From an uncultured Maritimibacter sp. (GTDB lineage Bacteria; Pseudomonadota; Alphaproteobacteria; Rhodobacterales; Rhodobacteraceae): 64,000 nt of DNA. The number at the start of each line of letters is the position of its first letter. Positions within the stretch are counted from its first letter, which is position 1. Both the position numbers and the translations under genes were made by a program. Below the pieces are notes generated by a model. The model was given only the letters and a program-made list of their open reading frames with translations. It did no database searches and had not been told where the DNA came from. Shown one piece after another: positions 1 to 8,113 of this stretch. The stretch is from positions 1-64,000 of the forward strand of contig CAJXYS010000015.1 of the NCBI GenBank assembly GCA_913063035.1, written 5' to 3'.

Positions 1-299
1 CAGCTGAGCGGCTGCGTGACCGGGTCGAGCACCACCTGCAGGTCGTCCTTGACCGCCAGGAACCCCTCTTCGAGGCCAAGCGTGAGTTCCCGCGATTGCG
101 GGACCGCGTCGCAGGCATCGTTCAGCGCGTCGAGCGACGGGAACGGCATTTCCCAGGGGGAAACGCTCTTCTCGGCGCTCTCGCCGCCGGCCTTGCCGAC
201 GAGGTCGGCCATCGACATCGGCCCGCCGCCGCCGCTGCCGTCGCCGGCGCACCAGTCGCGCAGGCCAAGCCCGTCGAAAATGAAGTCATAGGTCGCCAT
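1..299 (-). CDS. proW: Glycine betaine/proline ABC transporter permease (ProW-like), N-terminal part
   Basis: Only the first 99 codons lie in the window; the gene runs off the left edge. The ATG at 299 follows a strong AGGAGG ribosome site. The visible part is hydrophilic (it opens MATYDFIFDGLGLRDW) and has no membrane segment yet, as expected for the cytoplasmic N-terminal extension of ProW-type permeases. The call rests mainly on position: it lies directly downstream of the betaine-binding protein gene on the same strand, where the permease of this ABC family normally sits. The segment itself would not identify the family alone. The partner ATPase must lie outside the window. Confidence 0.6.
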   Translation of the reverse strand, partial: MATYDFIFDGLGLRDWCAGDGSGGGGPMSMADLVGKAGGESAEKSVSPWEMPFPSLDALNDACDAVPQSRELTLGLEEGFLAVKDDLQVVLDPVTQPLS

Positions 300-364
300 G
301 TCTGACCCTCCTGTGGCGCTTCCGGTCCGGGCGCGCCCTGTCGGTTTGCATGGAAAAAGGGGAA

Positions 365-390
365 GGCGGGCGGCACGCCGGCCGCCCGCC
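365..390 (-). terminator. Intercistronic hairpin between binding-protein and permease genes
   Basis: A perfect 10-bp stem (GGCGGGCGGC / GCCGCCCGCC, 6-nt loop) followed on the minus strand by TTCCCCTTTTT. It lies between the binding-protein gene and the permease gene. Such attenuating or mRNA-stabilising hairpins are usual after ABC binding-protein genes and give more binding protein than permease. Confidence 0.6.
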
Positions 391-410
391 CAAGCTCGCG
401 GCTCAGTGGC

Positions 411-1388
411 TTACTGAAGCACGGAGGCGAGGTTTTCCTCGGCCGAGTCGTTCAGCCAGCCGCGCCAGGTGCCGGTGTTGTTGGTCAGGAAGTAGACGGC
501 CGCCTCTTCGGCGGAGGCGTTGTTCTCGTCCATCCAGGCCAGGATGCCGCTCATGGTGGCGGTCTCGAAGGTCATCTTGGACAGGAACTCGGCCACCGCG
601 GGGTTGTCACCCTTGAAGTCGGTGGTGACCGAGGTCAGCACCGGCGCCGCCGGGAAGTCCGAGACGCCCGGGTTCTCGGCGTCCTGGTTCTGGTTCCGCG
701 TGTGGACGTCTTCCTTGACCGGGCCGAGATCGACCTTGGTCATCTCGTATTTGCCGAGCGGAACGGTCGGACCCCAGTAATAGCCGAACCAGGGCTGCTC
801 GTCCTCGTAGGCCGAGGCCATCGACGTCGCCAGCGTCTCGCCGGAGCCGTGGTTGAAGACCTCGATGCCCGAGTCTTCGAGATCGAGCGCGCGCACGAGG
901 TTGTCGCTCACGACGCGGCAGCCCCAGCCGTCCGGGCAGTTGTTGAACTGACCGCCGACGAGCTCGGGATTGGCCATGATGCCGTCGATGGTCTTCAGTT
1001 CGGGATGCTCCTCGGCCAGGTAGGTGGGAATCCACCAGCCCTCGACCCCGCCGGGCTCGAGCACCTTGCCCAGCCGTTCGACCTTGCCCTGGTCTTCCAG
1101 CTGTTCGTAGACCTCGCCGGTCGAATTCAGCCAGAGCTCGGTCACGATGTCGGGTTCGCCGTTCTCGGCGACGGAGGTGACGGCCGGCACCGTGTCCGAC
1201 GGCACGATGGTGACGTCGCAGCCGTAGCCCTGTTCCATGATGAAGGTCGCGACATTGGTCACGACGGAGGCCGAGGCCCAGTTCATCTCGGTGATGGAGA
1301 CCTCGCCACAGCCCATGTGGTTGTCCGCCTGGGCCGCAACCGGCGCGAAGAGCGCGCCGAAGGCCACGCCAAGTGTCAGCTTACGCAT
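411..1388 (-). CDS. proX: Glycine betaine/proline ABC transporter substrate-binding protein (ProX/OpuAC-like)
   Basis: A periplasmic binding protein of 325 aa. A signal peptide occupies about residues 1-21 (MRKLTLGVAFGALFAPVAAQA, then DNHMG). Tryptophan-rich patches that form the aromatic cage for quaternary amines in the OpuAC family are visible (EMNWAS, TELWLN, EGWWIP, QPWFGYYWGP). The ATG at 1388 is preceded by AGAAGGAG; the frame stays open to 1622 but that stretch has no better start. It lies upstream of a permease on the same strand with a hairpin between. Its role is high-affinity uptake of glycine betaine or a related compatible solute. The exact ligand is not determined by the sequence. 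Confidence 0.85.
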   Translation of the reverse strand: MRKLTLGVAFGALFAPVAAQADNHMGCGEVSITEMNWASASVVTNVATFIMEQGYGCDVTIVPSDTVPAVTSVAENGEPDIVTELWLNSTGEVYEQLEDQGKVERLGKVLEPGGVEGWWIPTYLAEEHPELKTIDGIMANPELVGGQFNNCPDGWGCRVVSDNLVRALDLEDSGIEVFNHGSGETLATSMASAYEDEQPWFGYYWGPTVPLGKYEMTKVDLGPVKEDVHTRNQNQDAENPGVSDFPAAPVLTSVTTDFKGDNPAVAEFLSKMTFETATMSGILAWMDENNASAEEAAVYFLTNNTGTWRGWLNDSAEENLASVLQ

Positions 1389-1641
1389 GTCACATACTCC
1401 TTCTGCTTTGTGTTCCGCGACCCCTCGGGCCGCGATCGCGCATGTCACCGGCCCCTGTCCGGGGCGGCGGCACACGAATTCCGGGATTCGGAGCGGGCAG
1501 CGGCGGATGTCGCGCTCTCCCCTGCCGGACAGACGGGACGCGCGGGCCGCATCGCGGCAGGTCGCGGACGTGTCTTGCGTCTTCTGCGGGGGATGAGTCT
1601 GCTGCCCTTTTTGCTTTGGCAAACTAAGTAAGTTGCTCCGG

Positions 1642-1661
1642 GTTGCAGATCGTTTTGCAAC
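1642..1661. promoter_or_regulatory. Inverted repeat GTTGCA-N8-TGCAAC, candidate operator
   Basis: Perfect 6-bp arms at 1642-1647 and 1656-1661, with a further TGCAAC at 1695-1700. They lie upstream of the minus-strand betaine-binding gene, so an operator for that operon is possible. The binding regulator is unknown. Confidence 0.3.
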
Positions 1662-1888
1662 TCGAGCGAAGACCTAGTGCAGCTCGGGTGAGACTGCAAC
1701 AGCTTAGGGCAAAGAAATTTTCATTATAAAACAGTATATTGAAAACAGGTCCTTGAAATCCCTGAAAATCACCGCCGAATACGGCAAGTCGTAGGGGGTC
1801 GAATTAATATAGTTCATAAGCATTGCATAATATCGTGGCTCGACCACAGGGTTTCCGGTGCGCGGCATGGCGACCGGCATACGTGCAG

Positions 1889-1906
1889 ACGTCATGCCGC
1901 TGTCAC
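1889..1906 (+). promoter_or_regulatory. Pho-box-like direct repeat upstream of the GDPD gene
   Basis: ACGTCAT-GCCG-CTGTCAC matches the PhoB layout of two 7-bp repeats with a 4-bp spacer (consensus CTGTCAT). The second half is near perfect and the first keeps GTCAT. It ends 42 bp before the GTG start, in the right orientation. A TAGGCC lies 10 bp further on as a weak -10. Confidence 0.5.
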
Positions 1907-1948
1907 GGGACGGCGCTAGGCCGGCGGCGCTGAACACAGGAGCATCGC

Positions 1949-2782
1949 GTGCAGAGTTACCGCGCCTTCATCGCCGACCCGATCCGCCGCCCGGTCGTCG
2001 TGGCCCATCGCGGGGCCTGGCACGCGGCGCCCGAAAACAGCCTGGGCGCGATCCGCGCGGCCGCGGAGGCCCGCGCCGACGTGGTGGAGATCGACATCCG
2101 CCGCAGCGTCGACGGCGTGCTCTTCCTGATGCATGATGACGCGCTGGACAGAACCACGGCCTGCAAGGGCGCGGCCGAGTCGCGGACCATGGCCGAACTG
2201 TCCGCCATGCCGCTGCGCGCCGGCGCGGGCGGTCCCGGGACGGCGGCGACCGGCCCGGACAGGGTTCCGACGCTCGCCGCGGCCTTCGATGCGGCGCGGG
2301 CGGCCGGTGTCTATCTCGATCTCGACGTCAAGCGGCCCGCGCTGCTGGAGCCCGCCGCGGCGCTGGCGGCCGAGAAAGGCATGTCCGCGCGGGTGTCGGT
2401 CAAGATGCCCGTCCGCACCGCCGACGACGTCGCGCGGCTGCGGCAGATCGCGGCGTCTCACGGGATCATGGTGATGCCGCAGGCGCGTTTCGGGCCGGAC
2501 GGCGCGGCGCCGCTCGCGCAGCTCGTCGCGACGGGCGCGCCGATGGTCGAAGCGTTCTTTGATGACCCGGCGGCTCTGGTGCCGCATCGTGCGGCGCTCG
2601 CGGCGGCGGGTCTCTCGGTGTGGTTCAACACTCTCGATCTCGTGGCGCCGTCTGCGCTGTCGGACAGCCATGCGCTGAACGATCCCGATGCCGTCTGGGG
2701 ACGCCTGATCGCGGCGGGCGTCAGCGTTTTCCAGACCGATCACCCGGCGGCGCTGGCACGCTATCTCGATACCCTCGGCTGA
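1949..2782 (+). CDS. ugpQ: Glycerophosphodiester phosphodiesterase
   Basis: A 277-aa TIM-barrel enzyme of the GDPD family that hydrolyses glycerophosphodiesters to sn-glycerol-3-phosphate and an alcohol. The N-terminal VVAHRGAWHAAPENSLGA carries the family His-Arg and Glu (H20, R21, E29). VVEIDIRRSVDG carries the metal-binding Glu/Asp, and LMHDDALDRTT the second catalytic His. The GTG start at 1949 is chosen because ACAGGAGC precedes it. No signal peptide is visible, so it is cytoplasmic. A Pho-box-like site lies just upstream. The ugp uptake operon 6 kb away would supply its substrate. The 3' end overlaps the convergent MFS gene by 22 bp. Confidence 0.85.
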   Translation: MQSYRAFIADPIRRPVVVAHRGAWHAAPENSLGAIRAAAEARADVVEIDIRRSVDGVLFLMHDDALDRTTACKGAAESRTMAELSAMPLRAGAGGPGTAATGPDRVPTLAAAFDAARAAGVYLDLDVKRPALLEPAAALAAEKGMSARVSVKMPVRTADDVARLRQIAASHGIMVMPQARFGPDGAAPLAQLVATGAPMVEAFFDDPAALVPHRAALAAAGLSVWFNTLDLVAPSALSDSHALNDPDAVWGRLIAAGVSVFQTDHPAALARYLDTLG

Positions 2783-3942
2783 GCCCGCGGCAGGCCCCGG
2801 GAAAAGCCCAGCCCCAGCGCCAGCAGCGCAAGGATGATCCAGAAGGCCGGGAACCAGCCGCCCAGGTCCTCGACCGCGACGCCGGCCAGCACCGGGCCGA
2901 TTACCTGGCCGATGCCGGCCCCCTGGTAGAGCAGCCCCGACAGCAGGGGGGCCTGTTCCGGCGTCTCGGCCAGCCGCGGGATCGAGCCCCAGACCACGGC
3001 CGGCGGCACCCCGGCCGTGAAGCCGAAGGCGAAGGCCGCCGCGATGCGCGGCCCGTCCGGCAGCATGGGCGCGAGCAGGAGGAAGGCGAAAAGGATCATC
3101 GCCGCGAAGGACAGCAGGAACAGCCGTCGCGCCGGCACCCCGCGGTCGAGCAGCCAGCCCGCCCAGATGTTCGAGGGCACCAGCGACAGCGCGGTGAAAA
3201 AGGCCACCAGAGTCGCGTCCACCGGCGTCATCGCGAACTCGTCCACCAGCAGGGTCGGCAGGAAGGCCATCACGATCAGGTTCGAGGCCGAGAAGACCAC
3301 GAAATTGCCCGTGGTCAGCAGGCTGGCGCGGGTCAGCACCCGGCGCAGCCCCGAAAGCCGGGCCACGGCCGCGCCCCGGGCCGGGGGCGGTGTCGCGGCG
3401 GCCAGCAGCGCCGCCGCCACCAGCGGCAGGCCGGCGCAGATCCAGAAGGCGCCCCGCCAGCCGACCCGGTCGAGCACGAGCCAGGCGATGGCCATCATCA
3501 GCGCCATTCCCGCGGGCAGCCAGGCCGCCCAGATGCCGAGCGCGAGCGATTTCTGCCGCGCCGCGGTCGCCGCCTGGATGATGGGCGGCATGGCCGTCAC
3601 CGCCAGCGCGAAGCCGAGCGCCTCGACCGCCCGGCTGGCCAGCAGGGACGGCACGCCCGGCGCGACCGCCCCCAGCGCCGAGCCGCCGGCGACGCAGAAA
3701 AGACCGAGCAGCGCCGCCCGGCGCACGCCGATCATGCGGGTGAAACTGCCGAAGACCAGACCGGTCAGCGCCACGACCACGCTGATCAGCGAGACATAGA
3801 CCGCCAGCAGCGACAGGCCGGCGCCGAATTCCGCCCGGATCAGCGGCAGCGTCGCCGCCGCCTTGCCGAGTTGCAGCGCGGCCGTCATGCCGGCGAAGGT
3901 CGCGGCCAGCACGACCGTCCAGTCGGTTTTCTCGACGCTCAC
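2761..3942 (-). CDS. MFS transporter
   Basis: A 393-aa integral membrane protein with about 12 hydrophobic segments in two halves, in the layout of the major facilitator superfamily. The loop SFTRMIGVRRAALLG between the second and third segments resembles the conserved MFS loop motif. The start is GTG at 3942 behind ACAGGAGCG. It is downstream of, and in line with, the TesA-type esterase gene (81-bp gap) and could be co-transcribed. The substrate cannot be told from sequence; drug or metabolite efflux and CynX/NimT-like anion transport are both possible. The last 22 bp overlap the convergent GDPD gene. Confidence 0.8.
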   Translation of the reverse strand: MSVEKTDWTVVLAATFAGMTAALQLGKAAATLPLIRAEFGAGLSLLAVYVSLISVVVALTGLVFGSFTRMIGVRRAALLGLFCVAGGSALGAVAPGVPSLLASRAVEALGFALAVTAMPPIIQAATAARQKSLALGIWAAWLPAGMALMMAIAWLVLDRVGWRGAFWICAGLPLVAAALLAAATPPPARGAAVARLSGLRRVLTRASLLTTGNFVVFSASNLIVMAFLPTLLVDEFAMTPVDATLVAFFTALSLVPSNIWAGWLLDRGVPARRLFLLSFAAMILFAFLLLAPMLPDGPRIAAAFAFGFTAGVPPAVVWGSIPRLAETPEQAPLLSGLLYQGAGIGQVIGPVLAGVAVEDLGGWFPAFWIILALLALGLGFSRGLPRAQPRVSR

Positions 3943-4023
3943 GCGGGCGCTCCTGTCCAGCCGTATCCCGGGGCCGACGGCGCGGCCGGCCGGACCCTGC
4001 GCCCGCGGGCCGGCGCGGTCAAG

Positions 4024-4689
4024 TCACCGGGCGCGGTCGATCAGGTCGCGCACCACGGGGCCGATCTCGTCCACGATGACCGAGACGCCCGCGGCGTTGG
4101 GATGGATGCCGTCCGGCTGCATGTAGCGGCGCATGGCTGCAGGATCGTCCGGGCCGGCCGCGAAGGCGGTGAAGAAGCCGGGGTGGTAGAGCGTGCCGTA
4201 GGCCTCGGCCAGTTCGGGATACATGGCGTCGAAGGCCGCCTTGTAGTCCGGGCCGTAGTTGCCCGGCGCGGAGATTCCCACCAGCAGCACCGGCACATCC
4301 CCCGCGGCGGCGGCCTCCAGGATGCCTTGCAGGTTGTCGCGGCTGACGGCGGGATCGATCCCCCGCAACAGATCGTTGCCGCCCAGGGCCACGATCATCG
4401 CGTCGATCTCGCCCGAGAGCGTCCAGTCCACCCGCGAGAGACCGCCCGCGGTGGTGTCGCCCGACACGCCGGCGTTCTGGATCGTCGCCGCTTCGCCGCG
4501 CTCCCGCAGCCAGTCCTGCAATTGCGGCACGAGCCCCCGTTCCGGCGGCAGGCCGTAGCCCTGCACGAGGCTGTCGCCGAGCGCGGCGATGGTCACCGGC
4601 CCCGCCGCGGCCGCCGGCAGAGCCAGGCCCAGCAGGATCACGAGTGCCGCCGTCAGCTTGCTCAGCCGCGCCGCCGCCCCATATGTCAT
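4024..4689 (-). CDS. tesA: Arylesterase / TesA-like SGNH lysophospholipase
   Basis: A 221-aa exported SGNH hydrolase related to E. coli TesA (thioesterase I/lysophospholipase L1). A signal peptide ends near ALPAAAAG. Block I is AALGDSLVQGYG with the catalytic Ser. Block III is ALGGNDLLRG with the oxyanion Gly/Asn. Block V is MQPDGIHPNAAG with the catalytic Asp and His. The ATG at 4689 gives a normal-length signal peptide; the frame stays open upstream to 4902 into the divergent ATPase gene, so that extension is not used. It is divergent from an ABC ATPase/permease pair, the same arrangement as tesA-ybbA-ybbP in E. coli. Confidence 0.85.
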   Translation of the reverse strand: MTYGAAARLSKLTAALVILLGLALPAAAAGPVTIAALGDSLVQGYGLPPERGLVPQLQDWLRERGEAATIQNAGVSGDTTAGGLSRVDWTLSGEIDAMIVALGGNDLLRGIDPAVSRDNLQGILEAAAAGDVPVLLVGISAPGNYGPDYKAAFDAMYPELAEAYGTLYHPGFFTAFAAGPDDPAAMRRYMQPDGIHPNAAGVSVIVDEIGPVVRDLIDRAR

Positions 4690-4717
4690 GCGGGCAAGCG
4701 ACAAGCGAAAGGCAGTC

Positions 4718-5413
4718 ATGGCAGAGCCGGTTCTTTCTCTCCGCGACGTGGCGCTGTCCCTGCAGGGCAATGCGGGGCCGGTGGACATCCTGCACGGCAT
4801 CACGCTCGACGTGGCCGCCGGCGAGACTGTGGGGCTGGTGGGGCCGTCCGGGTCTGGCAAGTCGTCACTCCTCATGATCATGGGCGGGCTGGAACGCGCC
4901 ACGGCGGGTCAGGTCCAGGCCCTGGGCCGCGACCTGACCGCGCTGGGCGAGGACGCGCTCGCCCGCCTTCGCCGGGACAATATGGGGGTGGTCTTCCAGT
5001 CCTTCCACCTGATTCCGACCATGACCGCGCTCGAGAACGTGGCGACGCCGCTGGAACTGGCGGGCCATGCCGATGCCTTCGACCGCGCCGAGGCCGAACT
5101 GCGCGCCGTCGGGCTGGGTGACCGTCTGGCCCATTATCCCGCCCAGATGTCCGGGGGCGAGCAGCAGCGCGTCGCGCTGGCCCGCGCCGCCGCGCCCCGG
5201 CCCGCGATCCTGCTGGCCGACGAACCCACGGGCAATCTCGACGAGGCCAACGGCGCGGCGATCATCGACATGCTGCTGGGGCTGCGCGACCGCCACGGCG
5301 CGACGCTGGTGATGGTGACGCACGCCCCCGAACTGGCCGCGCGCTGCGACCGCGTGGTGCGGCTCAGGGATGGGCGCATCGACGCCCCGGCCGCCGCGCA
5401 GGTGGCCGAATGA
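4718..5413 (+). CDS. ybbA: ABC transporter ATP-binding protein (YbbA/LolD-like)
   Basis: A 231-aa ATPase of the MacB/LolD/YbbA type. Walker A is GPSGSGKS (42-49), the signature is MSGGEQQRVALARA, Walker B is ILLADEPTGNLDE, and the switch His is in MVTHAPE. It ends in the ATGA overlap with the large FtsX-type permease (5410-5413), so the two form one transporter. I chose ATG 4718, which follows AAAGG; an in-frame ATG at 4688 would add ten residues. It pairs divergently with tesA. The substrate of YbbA/YbbP systems is not firmly established; lipid or lipoprotein-related export is the usual guess. Confidence 0.85.
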   Translation: MAEPVLSLRDVALSLQGNAGPVDILHGITLDVAAGETVGLVGPSGSGKSSLLMIMGGLERATAGQVQALGRDLTALGEDALARLRRDNMGVVFQSFHLIPTMTALENVATPLELAGHADAFDRAEAELRAVGLGDRLAHYPAQMSGGEQQRVALARAAAPRPAILLADEPTGNLDEANGAAIIDMLLGLRDRHGATLVMVTHAPELAARCDRVVRLRDGRIDAPAAAQVAE

Positions 5414-7938
5414 GCCTTGTCACCGCCAGCCGCTTCGCCCGGCGCGAACTGCGCGGCGGGCTTTCCGGCTTCCGTATTCTGCTGGCCTGCCTTGCGCTCG
5501 GCGTGGCGGCGATCGCCGCGGTGGGCACGGTGCGAAGCGCCATCGAGGCCGGGCTGGCGCAGGAGGGCGCGCGGCTCTTGGGCGGCGACGCGCAGCTCGA
5601 GTTCACCTACCGCTTCGCCTCGGACGCGGAAAAGGCCTGGATGAACGGCGTGGCCGATCGCGTGTCGGAAGTGGTGGATTTCCGGTCGATGGCGGTGGTC
5701 GAGCGTGAGGGCGAGACCGAGCGCGCGCTGACCCAGGTCAAGGCGGTGGACGATCTCTACCCGCTGCTGGGCGCGGTGCGGCTCGATCCCGAAATGCCGC
5801 TCGCCACGGCGCTGGACGGGCAGGAGGGCATGCCGGGCGCCGTCATGAAACGCGTGTTGGCCGACCGGCTGGGCCTCGCGCCCGGCGACGGCTTCCGGCT
5901 GGGCCAGCAGGCGTTCCGGCTGTCGGCCGTTCTGGTGGTGGAACCGGACGATGCCGGGGGCGGCTTCGCGCTGGGCCCGCGCACCATCCTGCGCACCGCG
6001 GCACTGGCCGACTCGGGCCTGATCGGCCCCGGCACGCTTTTCGAGACGGAATACCGCATGGATCTGCCCCCGGGGGCCGACATCGCCGCGCTGGAACGCG
6101 AGGCCGAGGCGCGCTTTCGCGACAGCGGGGCACGCTGGCAGGACAGCCGCAACGGGGCGCCCGGCATCCGCGAATTCGTCGACCGGCTCGGCAGTTTCCT
6201 CGTGCTGGTCGGACTTTCGGGCCTGGCCGTGGGCGGGGTCGGCGTGGCGGCGGCGGTGCGGGCCTACCTTGCCGGCAAGACCGAGGTGATCGCCACGCTC
6301 AAGACGCTGGGGGCGGACCGGCGCACGATCTTCCTGACCTACCTGATCCAGATCGCGGTGCTGTCGCTGGCCGGGGTCGCGCTGGGGCTGGCCATCGGCG
6401 CGGCGGCGCCCCTGCTGCTGGCACCGCTGATAGAGGCGCGGCTGCCGGTGCCGGCGGCCTTCGCGCTTTACCCCGCGCCCCTGGCCGAGGCGGCGGTCTA
6501 CGGGCTCCTGGCCGCGTTTCTCTTCGCGCTGTGGCCGCTCGCCCGGACCGACGAGGTCCGCGCGGCGACGCTGTTCCGCGACATCGGTGCCGGGGCACGG
6601 GGCTGGCCGGCGCGGGTCTACCTGCTGGCCATGGCGATGCTGCTGATGGCGCTGCTGGCGGCGGCGGTCGTGTTCTCGGGGGCGGCCGAGCTGGCGCTCT
6701 GGACGGCCGGGGGCATCCTGGCGGTGCTGGCGGTGCTGGCGCTGGCCGCGGCCGGTGTTCGGGCGCTTGCCGCGCGCAGCACGCGGGTGGCGCGCGGCCG
6801 GCCCGCGCTGCGGCTGGCGGTCGGGGCCATCGGCGGCCCCCGTCAGGAAGCCGCCTCCGTCATCCTGTCGCTGGGGCTGGGCCTGTCCGTGCTGGCGGCC
6901 GTCGGGCAGATCGACGGCAACCTGCGGGCCGCGATCTCGCGCGATCTGCCCGAGGTGGCGCCGTCCTATTTCTTCGTGGACATCCAGAACGACCAGCTTC
7001 CGGGCTTCCTCGACCGGCTGGAGGGCGACCCCGCGGTCTCGCGGGTGGATACGGCGCCGATGCTGCGCGGCATCATCACCGAGATCAACGGCCAGCCGGC
7101 GCGCGAGGTCGCGGGCGATCACTGGGTGCTGAACGGCGACCGGGGCGTGACCTATGCCGCCGCGCCCGGCCCCGAGACCACGGTCACCGACGGCGACTGG
7201 TGGCCGGCCGACTACAGCGGCCCGCCGCAGGTCAGCTTTGCACGGGAAGAGGCGCTGGAGCTGGGCCTCGCCCTGGGCGACGAGATCACGGTCAATATCC
7301 TCGGCCGCGACCTGACGGCGACGGTGACCAGTTTCCGCAACGTGGATTTCTCGACCGCGGGGATCGGCTTCATCATGTCGATGAACCCCTCGGCGCTGTC
7401 GGCGGCGCCGCATACCCATATCTCCACCGTCTATGCCGCGCCCGATGCCGAGGCCGCGATCCTGCGCGATCTGGCCGGCGCCTATCCGAACATCACGGCG
7501 ATCAGCGTGCGCGACGCCATCGACAGGGTCTCGCAGGTGCTGGCCGGGGTCGCGGCGGCGACGTCCTACGGCGCGGCGGCGACGCTGGTCACGGGACTCG
7601 TTGTGCTGATCGGCGCGGCGGCGGCGGGCGAACGGGCCCGCACCTACGAGGCCGCGGTCCTCAAGACCCTGGGCGCCAGCCGCGCCCGGATCCTGACGAG
7701 CTTCGCGCTGCGCTCGGCGCTGACCGGGCTGGCGGCGGGCGGCGTCGCCATCGCCGCCGGGATCGCGGCCGGCTGGGCGGTGTCGCGCTTCGTCATGGAG
7801 ACCGACTTCGCGGTGACCTGGCCCTCGGCGCTCGGGATCGTGACGGGGGGCGTGGTCCTGACGCTGCTGGCCGGGCTCGCCTTTGCCTGGCGCCCTCTGG
7901 CGGCACGGCCGGCCCGGGTGCTGCGCGCGCGGGAGTGA
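5410..7938 (+). CDS. ybbP: FtsX-like ABC transporter permease (YbbP-type)
   Basis: An 842-aa inner-membrane permease. One N-terminal hydrophobic segment (FRILLACLALGVAAIAAVGT) is followed by a large periplasmic domain of about 200 residues. A group of membrane segments comes next, then a second periplasmic domain, then a C-terminal FtsX domain of three segments. This duplicated FtsX plan and length match YbbP/DUF214 permeases. Translation is coupled to the ATPase through the ATGA overlap. It probably works as a mechanotransmission-type transporter at the periplasmic face rather than a classic importer; that is inference from the MacB/LolCDE superfamily. Confidence 0.85.
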   Translation: MSLVTASRFARRELRGGLSGFRILLACLALGVAAIAAVGTVRSAIEAGLAQEGARLLGGDAQLEFTYRFASDAEKAWMNGVADRVSEVVDFRSMAVVEREGETERALTQVKAVDDLYPLLGAVRLDPEMPLATALDGQEGMPGAVMKRVLADRLGLAPGDGFRLGQQAFRLSAVLVVEPDDAGGGFALGPRTILRTAALADSGLIGPGTLFETEYRMDLPPGADIAALEREAEARFRDSGARWQDSRNGAPGIREFVDRLGSFLVLVGLSGLAVGGVGVAAAVRAYLAGKTEVIATLKTLGADRRTIFLTYLIQIAVLSLAGVALGLAIGAAAPLLLAPLIEARLPVPAAFALYPAPLAEAAVYGLLAAFLFALWPLARTDEVRAATLFRDIGAGARGWPARVYLLAMAMLLMALLAAAVVFSGAAELALWTAGGILAVLAVLALAAAGVRALAARSTRVARGRPALRLAVGAIGGPRQEAASVILSLGLGLSVLAAVGQIDGNLRAAISRDLPEVAPSYFFVDIQNDQLPGFLDRLEGDPAVSRVDTAPMLRGIITEINGQPAREVAGDHWVLNGDRGVTYAAAPGPETTVTDGDWWPADYSGPPQVSFAREEALELGLALGDEITVNILGRDLTATVTSFRNVDFSTAGIGFIMSMNPSALSAAPHTHISTVYAAPDAEAAILRDLAGAYPNITAISVRDAIDRVSQVLAGVAAATSYGAAATLVTGLVVLIGAAAAGERARTYEAAVLKTLGASRARILTSFALRSALTGLAAGGVAIAAGIAAGWAVSRFVMETDFAVTWPSALGIVTGGVVLTLLAGLAFAWRPLAARPARVLRARE

Positions 7939-8047
7939 TCCGCGCCGCGCGGGAAAGACCGGCCCGGTTATCCGGATATCGCACCTCCCTGCAGATCCGC
8001 GGGCGCCCGGGCGGTGCCGCGCAAAGCTTCACAAAGGCGCAACATGG

Positions 8048-8065
8048 CTGTTGCGCGGCTGTTAC
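8048..8065 (+). promoter_or_regulatory. Pho-box-like direct repeat upstream of ugpB
   Basis: CTGTTGC-GCGG-CTGTTAC: two 7-bp repeats spaced exactly 11 bp start to start, the geometry of PhoB sites (CTGTCAT-N4-CTGTCAT). It ends 48 bp before the ugpB start. TATCCG at 8076-8081 lies 10 bp downstream; TACACT at 8087-8092 is an alternative -10. Confidence 0.6.
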
Positions 8066-8113
8066 CTGGTGGGCCTATCCGCAGGCTACACTTCAGCCAA
8101 ATCGAGGACAGCC

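Larger units (their letters stand above)
1389..1948. other. Divergent intergenic region with AT-rich island
   Basis: A 560-bp gap between two divergent genes. It holds three GTTGCA/TGCAAC half-sites (1642-1700), an AT-rich island (about 1700-1850; 16 G/C in the 60 bases 1711-1770) and a Pho-box-like repeat (1889-1906). A 77-codon frame on the minus strand (1704-1937) has no ribosome site or recognisable product. I see no RNA gene here. Confidence 0.6.

Noticed and set aside
1704..1937. Possible small protein of 77 aa on the minus strand
   Set aside because: It lies in the AT-rich island, has no ribosome site, and shows no recognisable domain or codon bias of the genome.
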